Positions 8,904 through 19,971 are shown, numbered from the stretch's first letter. The stretch: DNA of 64,000 nt from Devosia sp. (GCF_014860165.1 NZ_JACZKG010000015.1:62001-126000), one strand, 5' to 3'. Notes: generated by a model from the letters alone, not told the origin. Numbers and translations are program-made.

Positions 8904-9542
8904 ATGGAATTTCAGCGTCGCGGCGTCATGCTGGTCATCGCTTCCCCCTCGGGCGCCGGCAAGTCGTCCATCTCTCGCTCGCTGTTCCAGCAGGACCCCA
9001 ATATCCGCCTGTCCGTGTCGGTGACCACGCGCGCCCGGCGCAGCGACGAAGTGGAGGGCACGCACTACTACTTCGTCGACGTCCCGACCTTCAACCGCAT
9101 GAAGGCCGACGGCGAATTGCTGGAATGGGCTCAGGTCCACGACAACTTCTACGGCACGCCCCGCGCCAGGGTCGAGGAACAGCTCGCCGCCGGCAACGAC
9201 ATCCTGTTCGACGTCGATTATCAGGGCACGCTGCAGCTCTACGAGAAGAGCCGCAAGGACATGGTCACGGTCTTCATCCTGCCCCCGACCATCCGCGAGC
9301 TTCGGGCCCGCCTGGAGCGTCGCGCCCAGGACAGCGCCGGCACCATCGAGAAGCGCCTGCGCAACGCCAAGATCGAGATGCAGCACTATTCGGAATACGA
9401 CTACATCATCATCAACGAAGACCTCGAAGCGTCCACCCAGAAGGTGCGTTCGATCCTCGCAGCCGCCCGCCTTGCCCGGCCTCGGCTCACCCAATTGGAT
9501 AACTTCGTCAAGGACTTGCAGAACCAGATCGATTCGCTGTGA
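8904..9542 (+). CDS. gmk: Guanylate kinase
   Basis: 212 residues. It phosphorylates GMP to GDP with ATP. The P-loop is SPSGAGKSSISR at about residues 14 to 25; the GMP-binding region includes TTRARRSDEVEGTHYYFV and the FYGTPRARVEE segment. C-terminal EKRLRNAKIEM and YIIINED are family-typical. Nine bases separate it from yicC, so the two are surely co-transcribed. Confidence 0.97.
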   Translation: MEFQRRGVMLVIASPSGAGKSSISRSLFQQDPNIRLSVSVTTRARRSDEVEGTHYYFVDVPTFNRMKADGELLEWAQVHDNFYGTPRARVEEQLAAGNDILFDVDYQGTLQLYEKSRKDMVTVFILPPTIRELRARLERRAQDSAGTIEKRLRNAKIEMQHYSEYDYIIINEDLEASTQKVRSILAAARLARPRLTQLDNFVKDLQNQIDSL

Positions 9543-9576
9543 CAGCCAGTTGAATCAATGGGCGAGGTAAGCGGCC

Positions 9577-10818
9577 ATGGCTGACGCGCAGGTTCCGGCG
9601 GCCATCCGCCGCGGCACCCCGGCCTTCATCCGTGCTAACACGGCCTTCTTCCTCTCTGCCTTCGCCATCTTCGCTTCGCTCTATTCGGTGCAGCCGCTGC
9701 TGCCTATTTTTGCGACCGAGTTCGGCCTCGACGCCGGCACCAGCTCCCTCGCTCTGTCCAGCACCACCGCAACGCTCGCCATCGCATTGCTGCTCGCCAG
9801 TTGGGTGGCAGACCGTCTTGGCCGCAAGACCCTGATGATCTGGGCCATCCTGCTCACCGCCACCCTTGGTCTGCTGCTGCCTTTCGCTCCCAACTGGTGG
9901 TCGCTCATCGCCATCCGCACCGCAACGGGGCTTTCCCTGTCGGGGCTTCCCGCCGTCGCCATGGTCTATCTCGCCGAAGAGATGGACCCGAAAGCCCTGG
10001 GTTTTTCCATGGGGCTCTATATTGGCGGCACCGCCATCGGAGGCATGGCTGGTCGCCTGGTGTCGGGGGTGCTCGCCGACTGGATCGGCTGGCGGCCGGC
10101 TCTGCTGGTGCTGGGCATCGCCATCGCCGCCGCAGCCCTCGCCGTGGTCCTGCTGCTGCCCACGCCGCACAATTCCGCCCGCTCCCGCCTCGGCATGCGT
10201 GATCTGGCGCGTCTCGTCGCCGTCCAGTTCACCGACAAGGGCCTGCCTTGGCTCTTTGCCTCGGCTTTCCTGCTCATGGGCAGCTTCGTCACGCTCTACA
10301 ACTATGCCGGCTTTCGCCTCGCCCTGCCGCCGTTCGACCTCAGCCAATCGGCCATTGCAGCGATCTTCGTGGTCTATCTGTTCGGCAGCATAAGCTCGGC
10401 CTGGGCCGGTGGCCTCGCCCAGCGCCTCGGTCGCCGCAAGGTCTACTGGACCCTGGTGCTCGTCATGACCTTAGGCACCTTCCTCACGCTCATCCCCTCG
10501 ACGCCGGTCATCATTGCCGGCCTTGCCATTGCCACCGTCGGCTACTTCGCCGCCCACGGCATAGCCAGCGCCTGGGTTGCCCGCCGCGCCATGGTCGGCC
10601 GCGCCCAGGCCTCCGCCATCTACCTGTTCGCCTATTATCTCGGCTCGTCGGTGCTCGGCACGCTCGGCGGCTATGCCTGGATGGCTTGGGATTGGAACGG
10701 CGTCATGCTGGTTAGCGGCGGCGCGGCTGTCGCCGCACTGCTGGTCGCCTTCAAGCTGATGTCCCTGCCGGTCTTGCCCATACGCGAGGCTCCGGCAGAG
10801 CCACCTGCGGGCGTCTAG
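9577..10818 (+). CDS. MFS transporter (YnfM-type sugar/drug efflux family)
   Basis: 413 residues with about 12 hydrophobic segments. The loop motif after helix 2 is present as [10 protein letters not shown], and [13 protein letters not shown] marks the equivalent in the second half. The N-terminus resembles the YnfM/arabinose-efflux branch ([16 protein letters not shown]-like). Substrate unknown. It is 34 bases downstream of gmk and its last four bases overlap rsmA on the opposite strand. Confidence 0.88.
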   Translation: MADAQVPAAIRRGTPAFIRANTAFFLSAFAIFASLYSVQPLLPIFATEFGLDAGTSSLALSSTTATLAIALLLASWVADRLGRKTLMIWAILLTATLGLLLPFAPNWWSLIAIRTATGLSLSGLPAVAMVYLAEEMDPKALGFSMGLYIGGTAIGGMAGRLVSGVLADWIGWRPALLVLGIAIAAAALAVVLLLPTPHNSARSRLGMRDLARLVAVQFTDKGLPWLFASAFLLMGSFVTLYNYAGFRLALPPFDLSQSAIAAIFVVYLFGSISSAWAGGLAQRLGRRKVYWTLVLVMTLGTFLTLIPSTPVIIAGLAIATVGYFAAHGIASAWVARRAMVGRAQASAIYLFAYYLGSSVLGTLGGYAWMAWDWNGVMLVSGGAAVAALLVAFKLMSLPVLPIREAPAEPPAGV

Positions 10819-11663
10819 CCCGCCCGCAGCCCCGGCAGGGCTCGTGCCATGGCGAGAAACGCCTCGACGGGGAGTTCCTCCGCCCGCTCATCACCCCTGA
10901 GGCCTGCCGCCGCCAGCAGCCCCTCCACCGGCACGCCCGCGGCCTTGAGGCTCTGACGCACCATCTTGCGGCGCTGCCCGAAGGCGGCCCGCGTGATGTG
11001 CTCGAGGTTCTTGACCGTCACGTCGTCCCCGACGGCCTTGGGTACCAGATGCACGACCGATGACGTCACATTGGGCGGCGGCACGAAGGCCTGCCGCCCC
11101 ACATTGAAGGCGATCCGCGCGTCAGTCCGCCAGCCCGCCAGCACACCCAGCCGCCCATAAGGGTCTTCGCCCGGCTTGGCGCAGATGCGCTCGGCAACTT
11201 CGCGCTGGAACATCAACGTCAGGCTTTCGAAGAAGCTTGGCCACGGGTCCAGCGTCAGCCAGCCGGTCAGCAGCGGCGTCGCGATATTGTAGGGCAGGTT
11301 GGCGATGATGCGCGTCGGCCCGTCTGCCAGCAGGCGGTAGTCCATCTCCATGGCATCGCCGCTGATCACGGTCAGCCGGCCCGGATAGGCCTCGGCAATC
11401 TGCGCCAATGCCGGCAGCGCCCGCGCGTCCCGCTCGATGGCGATCACCTCGCGCGCGCCCTCGGCCAGCAGTGCCCGCGTCAGCCCGCCGGGCCCCGGAC
11501 CCACCTCGATGACGCGTACGCCTTCCAGCGGGCCCGCCACGCGGGCAATGCGGGCCGTCAGGTTGAGGTCGAGCAGGAAGTTCTGCCCCAGTTCCTTCTT
11601 GGCGCGCAGCCCATGCTCGGCAATCACCTCGCGCAGCGGCGGCAGCTTGTCGATCTGGCTCAT
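10815..11663 (-). CDS. rsmA: 16S rRNA dimethyladenosine transferase RsmA (KsgA)
   Basis: 282 residues. It dimethylates two adjacent adenosines in helix 45 of 16S rRNA using SAM. The start region holds [11 protein letters not shown]; the SAM motif is [12 protein letters not shown] at about residues 50 to 61, and the catalytic motif IV is [12 protein letters not shown] at about 122 to 133. The basic C-terminal helical domain carries RRKMVRQSL. The ATG overlaps the pdxA stop (ATGA), so it closes the lpt-surA-pdxA-rsmA operon. Confidence 0.96.
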   Translation of the reverse strand: MSQIDKLPPLREVIAEHGLRAKKELGQNFLLDLNLTARIARVAGPLEGVRVIEVGPGPGGLTRALLAEGAREVIAIERDARALPALAQIAEAYPGRLTVISGDAMEMDYRLLADGPTRIIANLPYNIATPLLTGWLTLDPWPSFFESLTLMFQREVAERICAKPGEDPYGRLGVLAGWRTDARIAFNVGRQAFVPPPNVTSSVVHLVPKAVGDDVTVKNLEHITRAAFGQRRKMVRQSLKAAGVPVEGLLAAAGLRGDERAEELPVEAFLAMARALPGLRAG

Positions 11664-12658
11664 CCTTGTGCCGTCATGGCATCGGCCATCTGGATGGCCG
11701 CCAGAAAACTTGCCGGCGAGGCGCGCCCGGTACCGGCCAGGTCGAATGCCGTGCCATGGTCAGGCGAAGTCCGCACGATTGGCAGGCCCAGCGTCACGTT
11801 GACGGCGTCCTCGAAGGCCACAGTCTTGATCGGGATCAGCGCCTGATCGTGATACATCGCCACAACGGCGTCGAAGCGCGCCCAGTGCGTCGGGTAGAAC
11901 AGCGTATCGGCGGGCAGGGGGCCTTCGACCCCAATGCCCTCGAATTGCAGTTGTGCCACAGCCGGTCCGATGATTTCGAGCTCCTCGCGGCCAATGGCGC
12001 CGCCTTCCCCCGCATGTGGATTAAGGCCCGCGACGGCGATCTGCGGGTTGGCGATGCCGAAGCGACGCTTGAGGTCATGCGCTACCACCCGCACCGTCTC
12101 GACGATCAGTTCCTTGGTCAGCAGGTCCGGCACGTCGCGGATCGGCACGTGGATGGTCACCGGCACAGCCCGCAACCCGCCATGTGCCAGCATCATCACC
12201 GGCAGGCGCGGCTTGCCGCCATTGGCGCAGAGTTCGGCCAGAAATTCGGTATGTCCGGGATGCTTGAACCCGGCGTGATAGAGCGCACCCTTGTGGATCG
12301 GCGCCGTTACCAGCGCCCGGCAGACCCCGGTCAGCGTCGCCTCGACAGCCGCCTCGATGGATCGGATGACCGTGCCGGCCGAAACCGGTGACGTCTGGCC
12401 GGGATGGTCTGGCACGAGGCCTTCGATGGCAGCCACCGGCAGGGCATGGCCGAAAACGTCATTGGCCTCATCGGGGCCGACCTCGGCGATCTCGACGGCA
12501 ATTCCAAGCCGGTCAGCTCGCGCCTTGAGGAATTCCAGGTGCCCAAACACGCAAAAGGGCGGCAGCTCCAGCTCGTCCCGCCGCGCATGCAGCGCCAGGA
12601 TGATGTCTGCACCCACTCCCGCAGGTTCGCCCATGCTGATGGCAAGCGGCTTGTCCAT
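11660..12658 (-). CDS. pdxA: 4-hydroxythreonine-4-phosphate dehydrogenase PdxA
   Basis: 332 residues. It oxidises 4-phosphohydroxy-L-threonine in pyridoxal-phosphate synthesis. N-terminal [13 protein letters not shown] and the metal-binding histidines are present: PGHTEF (about 140), NPHAGEGG (about 213) and [12 protein letters not shown] (about 270). The C-terminal [14 protein letters not shown] motif is intact. Its position between surA and rsmA is the common proteobacterial order and does not imply a joint function. Confidence 0.96.
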   Translation of the reverse strand: MDKPLAISMGEPAGVGADIILALHARRDELELPPFCVFGHLEFLKARADRLGIAVEIAEVGPDEANDVFGHALPVAAIEGLVPDHPGQTSPVSAGTVIRSIEAAVEATLTGVCRALVTAPIHKGALYHAGFKHPGHTEFLAELCANGGKPRLPVMMLAHGGLRAVPVTIHVPIRDVPDLLTKELIVETVRVVAHDLKRRFGIANPQIAVAGLNPHAGEGGAIGREELEIIGPAVAQLQFEGIGVEGPLPADTLFYPTHWARFDAVVAMYHDQALIPIKTVAFEDAVNVTLGLPIVRTSPDHGTAFDLAGTGRASPASFLAAIQMADAMTAQG

Positions 12659-12685
12659 CTCGGCCCCCGTCGAGAACAGTGGAAG

Positions 12686-12704
12686 GGCCCGCCAGGGGCG
12701 GGCC
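12686..12704. other. Intergenic hairpin between surA and pdxA
   Basis: GGCCCGCC (12686-12693) and GGCGGGCC (12697-12704) form a perfect 8-bp stem around a 3-base loop in the 53-base gap. No T-run follows on the minus strand, so it is more likely an RNA-stability or attenuating element than a full terminator. Confidence 0.4.
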
Positions 12705-12711
12705 GATCCAG

Positions 12712-13611
12712 TTAGTTGTAGATGATCTTGGCGCGGCTGCGCAGGTTTGCCAGGTAGCTCTCCACCTCGCCCTCCAGCGCCGCGTTGCCCTGTTCGGCGC
12801 GCAGGTCGCCCTTGATGAAGGTCAGGTCTTCCGCCTGGGTCTTCTCGCAGACGGCCAGCATGGAAACACCCGATTCCACCACGCGCGGCTTGGTGATGCC
12901 GCCAACGTTGAGCCCGGCGAGTTCCTTGGCAAGGGCCTCCGGCAACTGCGTCGCGTGCCGACGCCCGACATCGATCACGGCGGCGTCGGTATAGGCCAGC
13001 GACAGGTCAACCGCTGTATCGCAGCCGGCGAACTTCGACCGATAGCTGTTGGCCTGGCCGGAGCGTCCGCTCGAACCGGAACCGACAAAGATGATTTCCT
13101 TGAGAATATAGTCGAAGGTCTGGAATGCCTGCACCTGCGTTGCGGCCTGCTGGTCCAGTTCCAGGTCGGAAATCTGCACCTGCGGCATGATCGCCCGCTC
13201 GGTCACCGCATTCCAGGCGATGGCCGCCCGCAGGCGGTCCCGCAGCGTTTCCGTGCTGACGCCGCCCTGCTGCAGCATGCTGACCAGCTTGTCCTGGCTG
13301 ACATTCATGTTGCGCGCGATCTGCAGCAGCGCCTCGTCGATCTGCGCGTTGGACACCGTCACGCCCAGCCGCTTGGCTTCGGCAATCTGCAGCGCCTCGT
13401 TGATCAGTTGCTCGGTCGCGCCGCGCGAACCGGTATTGTTGCCTTCAATGGCAAACAGCTTCACCCGGGCTGCAATCTGCAGGTCGGTGATCGGCGTTCC
13501 GTCGACGGTTACGCGAACATTCTGCGCCAGCGCCGGCAGCGCCGCAGCGAGGCTCAGGACCACGCCCATGATCATGGCGCTGGCAGCGCGCCCCCAAATA
13601 GTCTTGGTCAT
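12712..13611 (-). CDS. surA: SurA-like periplasmic chaperone / peptidyl-prolyl isomerase
   Basis: About 299 residues from the ATG at 13611; upstream in-frame codons do not look like protein. A signal peptide runs to about residue 26, with cleavage after PALA before QNVRVTVDG. The mature N-terminus resembles the SurA chaperone domain (INEALQIAEAKRLGVTVSN). The C-terminal part looks like one weak parvulin-type domain, and the protein is shorter than two-parvulin SurA. Position directly downstream of lptD, whose product is a SurA client in E. coli, supports the role in outer-membrane protein folding. Confidence 0.8.
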   Translation of the reverse strand: MTKTIWGRAASAMIMGVVLSLAAALPALAQNVRVTVDGTPITDLQIAARVKLFAIEGNNTGSRGATEQLINEALQIAEAKRLGVTVSNAQIDEALLQIARNMNVSQDKLVSMLQQGGVSTETLRDRLRAAIAWNAVTERAIMPQVQISDLELDQQAATQVQAFQTFDYILKEIIFVGSGSSGRSGQANSYRSKFAGCDTAVDLSLAYTDAAVIDVGRRHATQLPEALAKELAGLNVGGITKPRVVESGVSMLAVCEKTQAEDLTFIKGDLRAEQGNAALEGEVESYLANLRSRAKIIYN

Positions 13612-13709
13612 CGTCAATATCCGCCTCGCGTCAATCCACCCGCCCTCAATGAGGCGGGAATAGCGCGCTGTCAATTGCCCCATGATTGAGGCCAAAATCG
13701 GTTTGGCGC

Positions 13710-16016
13710 CTAGAACTTGGGTGTTGGCACGGCGCCGTCATAGCCGACATTGAAGCCCGCAGGTGCCTTGAGGCGGAATGTCGCCGTCAGCCGTGTGTCA
13801 TTGGGCGAGGTATGCGTCGGTCCCGTCCGGCTCGCATTGGCCCCGATCACCAGGAAGCCGTCGTCATAGACGACGCCACCGCCGACCTGCAGCCAGGTAT
13901 TGGCCTGCAGGTCCCAGTAGCTATGGGCCTTGATCGACCAGTATTCGGCCACCGGCACTGTAACCTCGCCGCCGATTTCGTGCTGCGGCAGCAGCATGCC
14001 CTGGCCGGGATTGGCGGCCCGGTAGGTATAGTCCAGCGCCAGGCCGTAGCCGTCCTTGGCGAAGGTTCCGCCCAGCCCTGCGCGCATCACGTTCGCCGTC
14101 GCCGAATCGACCTGCAGCTTGCCGCCGAATTTCACGCCCGGCGTGAACGAGCCATAGGCGCCCAGCACGGCATAGGATGCCGTGGCACTCATGCCGGAGC
14201 CCACCGCAGTATTGGCCTGGCCTGGCGTCGCAAAGGCATTGGCACCGGCCAGCTGGAACGACTGACCGGCGATCAGCTCGACATAGCCACCATCGGCAAA
14301 ATTGGCCATGTAGCGGCCGCCGATCGTGGCGCGCAGGCCGGTCTCCTGCCGGTCGCTACCCGAAAACCGGTTATAGCTGAACAGGTTCGTGTCATCGAAG
14401 ACGAAGCTCTGCGCATCGTCATTGGTAATGCCCACATTGGTGGTATTGGAGCCACGATAGGCCACCTGCGCAATCGGCTCGATCAGGTGCACGGTCGAGC
14501 CGTCGCTTGCCGCCAGCGGGAAACGCACATCCATGGCCGCGATCGGCGTCGCGCTCCACAGCGTCGTCGCGCCGGGCAGCAGGGCGCTCGCGCCATCGTA
14601 ATAGGCCACGTCGGCCCGGCCGCCCAGATAGGGGGTTGCCACGAAGCCGGGTCCGCCGATCCACTGGGTCTGCCAGCCTGCCTGCAGGCTCAGATGCTGC
14701 TTGTTTCCGGCATAGCCCCACGTATAGGGCACGCCATTGATGGTCGAAACCGAGTCCAGGTCGCGGCGCACGCCGAGCAGTTTTGCGCTGATCTCGATCC
14801 GCCCATTGCCGGGCCCGAGGTCCTCCACATGCTCGAAGCGCACCGAAGGCACGGCCGCGCCCTGCTTGCCCTGATCCGCCGCCGTGACATTGCCCAGCAG
14901 GTTGAACTGCTGCACCCGCGCGTCGATATACGTGTCTTCGGAAACATGCGTCACATAGACTTGGTTGATCGAGGACTTGGCCGTGGTCAGGCGGTAGTCG
15001 ACCAGATAGGCCGCATCCGTGAAGGCCGCGTAGCTCCACCCCATCGTCCAGTCGGCGATCGGCGTGAATTCACCCGACGTCTGGATTGCGCCCCGCCAGT
15101 CGCGTTGCGCTTCCGTGAAGGTGAATGCGGCCTTGTCGAACTGATATAGCCCCGATGCCTTGATCTGGAACGAGCCATTGTCGAACCGCTGCACCCATTC
15201 CGCGCCCAGCAGGAAGCCCTGCCGGGTCATGAAAGTCGGCGTCAGGATGATGTCGGTCCAGCGGCTGGAATAGGCGGCATAGGGCACTTCCAGCGTATGT
15301 CCGGTGAGTTCGCCATAGCTGTAAACCGGGGTGCGCACATTGGCGAGCGCCAGGTCGCTGGTGTCGGGCAGCCACAGATAGGGCAGCCAGGCCACCGGGA
15401 CACCCAGCAGCGACAGTGTCGGCTGCTCGAGGGCCACCGAGCCGTCCTCGGCATTGTAGGTGATCCGCGCCGCACTCACCGACCAGCCGATCCGCCGGCC
15501 GGCATCGTCGATACAGTCCCCGCATGGCGCATAGGTGGCGCCCTGCAACAGGGTCTGCAGGGCAGCGTCATAGTCCACGCTGTCGGCCGTGATCCGCGCC
15601 CCGTCATAGGTGGTGATGGTCAGCGCATTGACGAAGGCCTGCTTCATCCCGCCGGTGACATCGAGGTCGGCCATCTCCGACAGGTTGCCGGACGGATCGC
15701 GCACCGTCACCTGGCCGACAAATCTGAGCGCTCGGCTGTTGCGATCATAGACCAGGCTCTGCCCGGTCATCGTATAGCCGCCCTGGCTCAGCACCACGTC
15801 GCCCGTGGCGGTAATGATATTGGTGCTGCTGTCAAAGGTCAGCGTATTGGCCTCGACGGCTGCCGGTGCTGAAGCGTCGATGGGTGCGTTGAAAAAATCA
15901 GCCGGAACAAGACCCTGGGCGAATGCGCCGGTGCTCAGGGCAAGCGCAAGCAGCGCGCTGGCACAGGCCAGGCGGCGCGGCGACTTCCCCCTCTTCGCCT
16001 TCGCCATAGTACTCAC
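13710..16016 (-). CDS. lptD: LPS-assembly protein LptD
   Basis: 768 residues. A signal peptide (cleavage near AFA before QGLVPADFF) is followed by an LptA-like N-terminal domain (FDSSTNIITATGDVVLSQGGYTM and similar repeats, about residues 55 to 200) and a large C-terminal beta barrel. LptD inserts LPS into the outer leaflet with LptE. Two cysteines at about residues 189 to 192 (CGDC) are visible. The GTG start overlaps the lptG stop (GTGA); an ATG three codons on (16007) is an alternative. It is downstream of lptF-lptG and upstream of surA. Confidence 0.95.
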   Translation of the reverse strand: MSTMAKAKRGKSPRRLACASALLALALSTGAFAQGLVPADFFNAPIDASAPAAVEANTLTFDSSTNIITATGDVVLSQGGYTMTGQSLVYDRNSRALRFVGQVTVRDPSGNLSEMADLDVTGGMKQAFVNALTITTYDGARITADSVDYDAALQTLLQGATYAPCGDCIDDAGRRIGWSVSAARITYNAEDGSVALEQPTLSLLGVPVAWLPYLWLPDTSDLALANVRTPVYSYGELTGHTLEVPYAAYSSRWTDIILTPTFMTRQGFLLGAEWVQRFDNGSFQIKASGLYQFDKAAFTFTEAQRDWRGAIQTSGEFTPIADWTMGWSYAAFTDAAYLVDYRLTTAKSSINQVYVTHVSEDTYIDARVQQFNLLGNVTAADQGKQGAAVPSVRFEHVEDLGPGNGRIEISAKLLGVRRDLDSVSTINGVPYTWGYAGNKQHLSLQAGWQTQWIGGPGFVATPYLGGRADVAYYDGASALLPGATTLWSATPIAAMDVRFPLAASDGSTVHLIEPIAQVAYRGSNTTNVGITNDDAQSFVFDDTNLFSYNRFSGSDRQETGLRATIGGRYMANFADGGYVELIAGQSFQLAGANAFATPGQANTAVGSGMSATASYAVLGAYGSFTPGVKFGGKLQVDSATANVMRAGLGGTFAKDGYGLALDYTYRAANPGQGMLLPQHEIGGEVTVPVAEYWSIKAHSYWDLQANTWLQVGGGVVYDDGFLVIGANASRTGPTHTSPNDTRLTATFRLKAPAGFNVGYDGAVPTPKF

Positions 16017-17083
16017 GCGCGTCCGTCTTCCTTGTGCAGCAGCACCGTCACGCCGATGACGATGGCCACAAACGCCGGTCCGACTGCCGCAAACGTGGGG
16101 TCGAGAACGCCGGTCGACCCGGCACGGTCGGCCATCTCGGTAATCACGAAAACAACGAATCCGAGCACGATCCCATAAAGGACCGCCGGACCATAATTAG
16201 AGCCTCTTCGATAACCTGCGGTAAACGCAAAAGCAATGAACAGCGACCCGGTCAGCACCAGCGGCAGGGCCAGCAGCTTGATCAGCCGCATCGTCGCGGC
16301 GGTGCGGATGCTGGGGTCGGCGACGCCCTGCTGCAGCAGCCTTGCCAGCTCAAAGAAGGTGAGGTCTTCGGTGGAGGCCAGCTTGAGTCCCAGTTCGGAT
16401 GCCGACGAGTCCGTAGGCACCCGATAGTCGAACACGGTCCGCGCCTGTTCGTCCGGATTGCGGACGATCGCCGCCGGAAACACCCATTCGCCATTCTCCA
16501 GCACCGCTTCGGATGCCTCGACGCGCGCCTCGCTGCTGTCGCCAATGTGGAACAACGTCACCTGGCCCAGCACGGTCCCGCCCGCCTGCATGCCGGTTGC
16601 CATCAGCACATAGTGGCTGTCTCCGCCACGCTGTTCGAGCCAGACTTCACCCGCCGGGGTCAGCATGGTCGCCTGACCCGGCGGCGTCGGGCTCAGCGCG
16701 CGATTGACCTGGGTGCTGAGCGTTTCGAGGCCCAGCCCGATCACCAGGCTCAGTGCGGCAAGCGCGATCACCGGCGCCCGCACGGTCCGCCAGATCGAGA
16801 TGCCGCTGGCCTGGATCACCGTCAGTTCATGCCGCGCCTTAAGATCGAGAAAGCCAAGTGCCGCGCCCATCAACACAGTCACCGGTAGCGTCTTGATGGT
16901 CCATTTGACGGCGCTCATCGCCACCATCACCAAGGCCATGTGCAGGCCATGGCTCTCCGCCACGAAGTTGAACCGCCACGTATCCAGCGATTCCACCAGG
17001 GCGATCAGCCCGTAGAACACCAGCACCGTGACCCCGATGCGGCTGCCGAGCCGGCCAAGCACCAGCCAGTCGATCCGGCTCAT
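16013..17083 (-). CDS. lptG: LPS export permease LptG
   Basis: 356-residue YjgP/YjgQ family membrane protein with about six hydrophobic segments, three at each end, around a periplasmic beta-jellyroll of some 180 residues. With LptF and the LptB ATPase it extracts LPS from the inner membrane. Conserved cytoplasmic KARHELTVIQASGISIWR lies after the second hydrophobic pair. Start overlaps the lptF stop by four bases (ATGA). Confidence 0.95.
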   Translation of the reverse strand: MSRIDWLVLGRLGSRIGVTVLVFYGLIALVESLDTWRFNFVAESHGLHMALVMVAMSAVKWTIKTLPVTVLMGAALGFLDLKARHELTVIQASGISIWRTVRAPVIALAALSLVIGLGLETLSTQVNRALSPTPPGQATMLTPAGEVWLEQRGGDSHYVLMATGMQAGGTVLGQVTLFHIGDSSEARVEASEAVLENGEWVFPAAIVRNPDEQARTVFDYRVPTDSSASELGLKLASTEDLTFFELARLLQQGVADPSIRTAATMRLIKLLALPLVLTGSLFIAFAFTAGYRRGSNYGPAVLYGIVLGFVVFVITEMADRAGSTGVLDPTFAAVGPAFVAIVIGVTVLLHKEDGRA

Positions 17084-18147
17084 GTCGGCACCATGAGCAA
17101 TTTGCGGGGCCGGATCCGCACCAGCAGGGCAATGCCCGCCACCAGGATCATCGCCAGCGCCCCGGTCGCGGTGCCCAGCGGGCTATAGGCGCTGATGCCG
17201 CGCTCGCCAAAGGCGATGAGCAGCACGCCGGCTTCCATCGGCACTGGAATGCGCGCCCGCCGGCCGCTGGGAAATCCCATCATCGCCAGCATCATCATGG
17301 CCATGCCGATCACCCGCAGGCCTTCTGCCGAGCGGTTGGCCAGAAGTACCAGCAGCGGCTGGCTCCATTGCCCGCTGGCCATCGCCTCGGCAATCAGCGT
17401 CAGGCTGTCCTGTCCCAGCATCGGGTCGGCCTGGCCCGTCGGCTGCGACAATTGCTCGACGCTGACGTCGTAGCGGCCGAAGGTGACTTCGGAAAACCGC
17501 CCGTCGCTGCCCTTGTATTGCAGCGACCCATTATGCAGCTCGAGCACATAGTTCTGCCCGTCGCTCGCCACCCGCGCCGATTCCGCCACATAGGTGCGCC
17601 GCATGTCCGGCTCGCGCCGGTCATCGGCAAAGAATTCCTGGATGGCGCCATCGGCCCCGCGTCCGCCGATCAGCAGCACCACGCCGGGCGTTACCTGGGT
17701 AAAACGCCCCGGCCGCAGCGTGGAGCTCACCAGGTCCGCAGCGATGCTGGCGCTCAGCGCATTGAGCCGGCGATAGGCGAGGGGCTCGACGAAATTGGAC
17801 AGGAGCAGCACGCCGACCACGCCCGCGCCCGCCACCACGCCTGTCGCACGCCACAGCGAGCCCAGCCCATAGCTGGTATGGATGATGTGCAATTCCTTGT
17901 TGGCCTGCAGCGCCTGCAGCGCCCGCGCCAGGCCGATGCCTACACACACATAGAAGAAGGCGATTGCCAGCGGCGGCATGGTGTAGAGCGCCTGCACGCC
18001 CAGCACAAGCACGCTCTGCCCTTTGACCGAGACCACGTCGAACGAGCGCAGGCAATTGACCAGCCACAGCAGGAAACACACCACGCCGAACAGGATCAGC
18101 GCGTCCGTCACGAACATGCGCGCCAGGTAGGCGGTCAGTTTTTTCAT
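17080..18147 (-). CDS. lptF: LPS export permease LptF
   Basis: 355-residue partner of LptG with the same six-helix plus jellyroll layout. Family segments include the NKELHIIHTSYG coupling region and a C-terminal GRRARIPVPMEAGVLLIAFG stretch. It is the first gene of the minus-strand lpt-surA-pdxA-rsmA operon; the promoter should lie in the 241 bases shared with divergent pepA. Confidence 0.94.
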   Translation of the reverse strand: MKKLTAYLARMFVTDALILFGVVCFLLWLVNCLRSFDVVSVKGQSVLVLGVQALYTMPPLAIAFFYVCVGIGLARALQALQANKELHIIHTSYGLGSLWRATGVVAGAGVVGVLLLSNFVEPLAYRRLNALSASIAADLVSSTLRPGRFTQVTPGVVLLIGGRGADGAIQEFFADDRREPDMRRTYVAESARVASDGQNYVLELHNGSLQYKGSDGRFSEVTFGRYDVSVEQLSQPTGQADPMLGQDSLTLIAEAMASGQWSQPLLVLLANRSAEGLRVIGMAMMMLAMMGFPSGRRARIPVPMEAGVLLIAFGERGISAYSPLGTATGALAMILVAGIALLVRIRPRKLLMVPT

Positions 18148-18307
18148 GCGGTGCTACCAACAGACATTCGGACGAAAAGTGCCCCTGTTCCGGCTTGATC
18201 GCCGGGAATATTGCCGTCATTGCGTGGCCGGACCTTGGTGCAGTTCGCCGGGCCGCACAAGCGCGCAGCGACCCGTGCACGGATTTGCCCGCGATCCTGT
18301 TGCGGGA

Positions 18308-18336
18308 TTGACGCGGCCGCCAAACGCCTCAATGTA
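18308..18336 (+). promoter_or_regulatory. Weak candidate pepA promoter
   Basis: TTGACG (18308-18313) is a good -35 match. The best -10 at 17 to 18 bases (AATGTA/ATGTAA) is poor, so this is tentative. The divergent lptF promoter should also lie within 18148-18388, but I could not pick a convincing one. Confidence 0.25.
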
Positions 18337-18388
18337 ACCATCCATGCCGCCAGCGGCATTCCTGCCCGATTTGCCACCAAGGCCCTCA

Positions 18389-19870
18389 ATGTCCCAGACC
18401 ATTACCATCCGCGTCGCCGCCCTTGCCGGCGCTTCGGCGCCCCTGACTGTCATCTATGCCGCCGAGAATGAGGCGCCCGCCGGAGCCGCCGCCGCCATCT
18501 GGGCCGGCACGGGGCTCGGCTGGTCCGAGACGGCCGAAGCCGGCGCCTTCAAGGGCAAGCAGGGCCAGGCGCTGGACGTGCTCGGCGCGGCCGGCAAGCG
18601 TCTGTTGGTGCTGGGGAGCGGCAAGGCCGGTGCCGATACCCCGCTCAATGGCTGGACCGATCGGGGCGGCTCGCTGCTGGCCAAGATTGCCGCGACGCGC
18701 GCGACTGACGTGGCCGTGGTCATCGACGAGCCTGGCGCTACCCCGGCCGCCATCGGCGAACTGACCGCCGGTCTCCGCCTCCGTCACTACCGCTTCGACA
18801 AATACAAGTCCGCCCGTCCGGACGATGCCCCCGGCGCGCTCACGGTCACCCTGCTTGTCGCCGATCCGGCGGCCGCCGAGCTTGCCATCGTTGATCGCGG
18901 CGCCACTGTGGATGGCACGCTGCTGGCGCGCGACCTCGTCAACGAGCCCGCCAATGTGCTTGGCCCGGTTGAATTCGCTGCCCGCGCCGCCGAGCTGGCC
19001 GGTCTCGGCGTGGATATCGAAATCCTCGAACCCGAGGCGCTCGAAAAGCTCGGCATGGGCTCGCTGCTCTGTGTCGCCCAGGGCTCGGATCGTCCGGCGC
19101 GCCTGGTGATCATGCAATGGCGCGGCGGCGCTGCCGGCGCGACGCCGCTGGCCTTTGTCGGCAAGGGCGTCGTCTTCGACACTGGTGGTATCTCCATCAA
19201 GCCGGCCGCCAATATGGAGGACATGAAGGGCGACATGGGCGGGGCCGCCGCGGTCACAGGCCTGATGCTGGCTCTGGCCAGCCGCAAGGCCCCGGTCAAT
19301 GTCGTCGGCGTCATCGGCCTCGTCGAGAACATGCCTTCGGGCCGGTCCGTCCGCCCCGGCGACATCGTCAAGGCGATGAGCGGCACCACCATCGAGGTCA
19401 TCAACACCGACGCCGAGGGCCGCCTCGTTCTCGCCGACGCTCTCTGGTACACGCAGGACCGCTTCAAGCCCCGCTTCATGATCAACCTGGCGACCCTGAC
19501 CGGCGCCATCGTCGTGGCTCTGGGCCACGAGCATGCGGGTCTCTTTTCAAACAATGACGAACTGGCTGATCGCCTGCTCAGCGCCGGCCGCAATGCCAAT
19601 GAGAAGCTCTGGCGCATGCCTTTGGCGCCCGCCTATGACAAGCTGATCGAGTCCAAATTCGCCGACATCCGCAACTCGGTCGGCCGCCCCGCCGGCTCCA
19701 TCACGGCCGCCCAGTTCCTGCAGCGCTTCGTCAACGACGTGCCTTGGGCGCACCTGGATATCGCCGGCACCGCCTTCGGCGCCGGCTCCAGCGAGATCAA
19801 CTCCTCCTGGGCACCCGGCTTCGGTGTGGCTTTGCTGGATCGGCTGGTGCGGGACTATTATCAGGGGTAG
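18389..19870 (+). CDS. pepA: Leucyl aminopeptidase PepA (M17)
   Basis: 493 residues from the ATG at 18389; the longer frame adds 15 residues that look non-coding. The C-terminal catalytic domain has the two-metal site: [15 protein letters not shown], the hallmark [14 protein letters not shown] at about residues 345 to 358, and the K/D/E ligands expected of M17. It hydrolyses N-terminal residues from peptides in the cytoplasm as a hexamer. It is divergent from lptF and followed by holC, as in many proteobacteria. Confidence 0.96.
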   Translation: MSQTITIRVAALAGASAPLTVIYAAENEAPAGAAAAIWAGTGLGWSETAEAGAFKGKQGQALDVLGAAGKRLLVLGSGKAGADTPLNGWTDRGGSLLAKIAATRATDVAVVIDEPGATPAAIGELTAGLRLRHYRFDKYKSARPDDAPGALTVTLLVADPAAAELAIVDRGATVDGTLLARDLVNEPANVLGPVEFAARAAELAGLGVDIEILEPEALEKLGMGSLLCVAQGSDRPARLVIMQWRGGAAGATPLAFVGKGVVFDTGGISIKPAANMEDMKGDMGGAAAVTGLMLALASRKAPVNVVGVIGLVENMPSGRSVRPGDIVKAMSGTTIEVINTDAEGRLVLADALWYTQDRFKPRFMINLATLTGAIVVALGHEHAGLFSNNDELADRLLSAGRNANEKLWRMPLAPAYDKLIESKFADIRNSVGRPAGSITAAQFLQRFVNDVPWAHLDIAGTAFGAGSSEINSSWAPGFGVALLDRLVRDYYQG

Positions 19871-19971
19871 CGAGACCGGGGCGCGCCGACGGTCCGTGGT
19901 GTTGCCAGTTCAGATCAGCTTCACGCTGATTCCACCTTCCGCAACGCCAGCCAAAGGGCTTAACTCCCCAC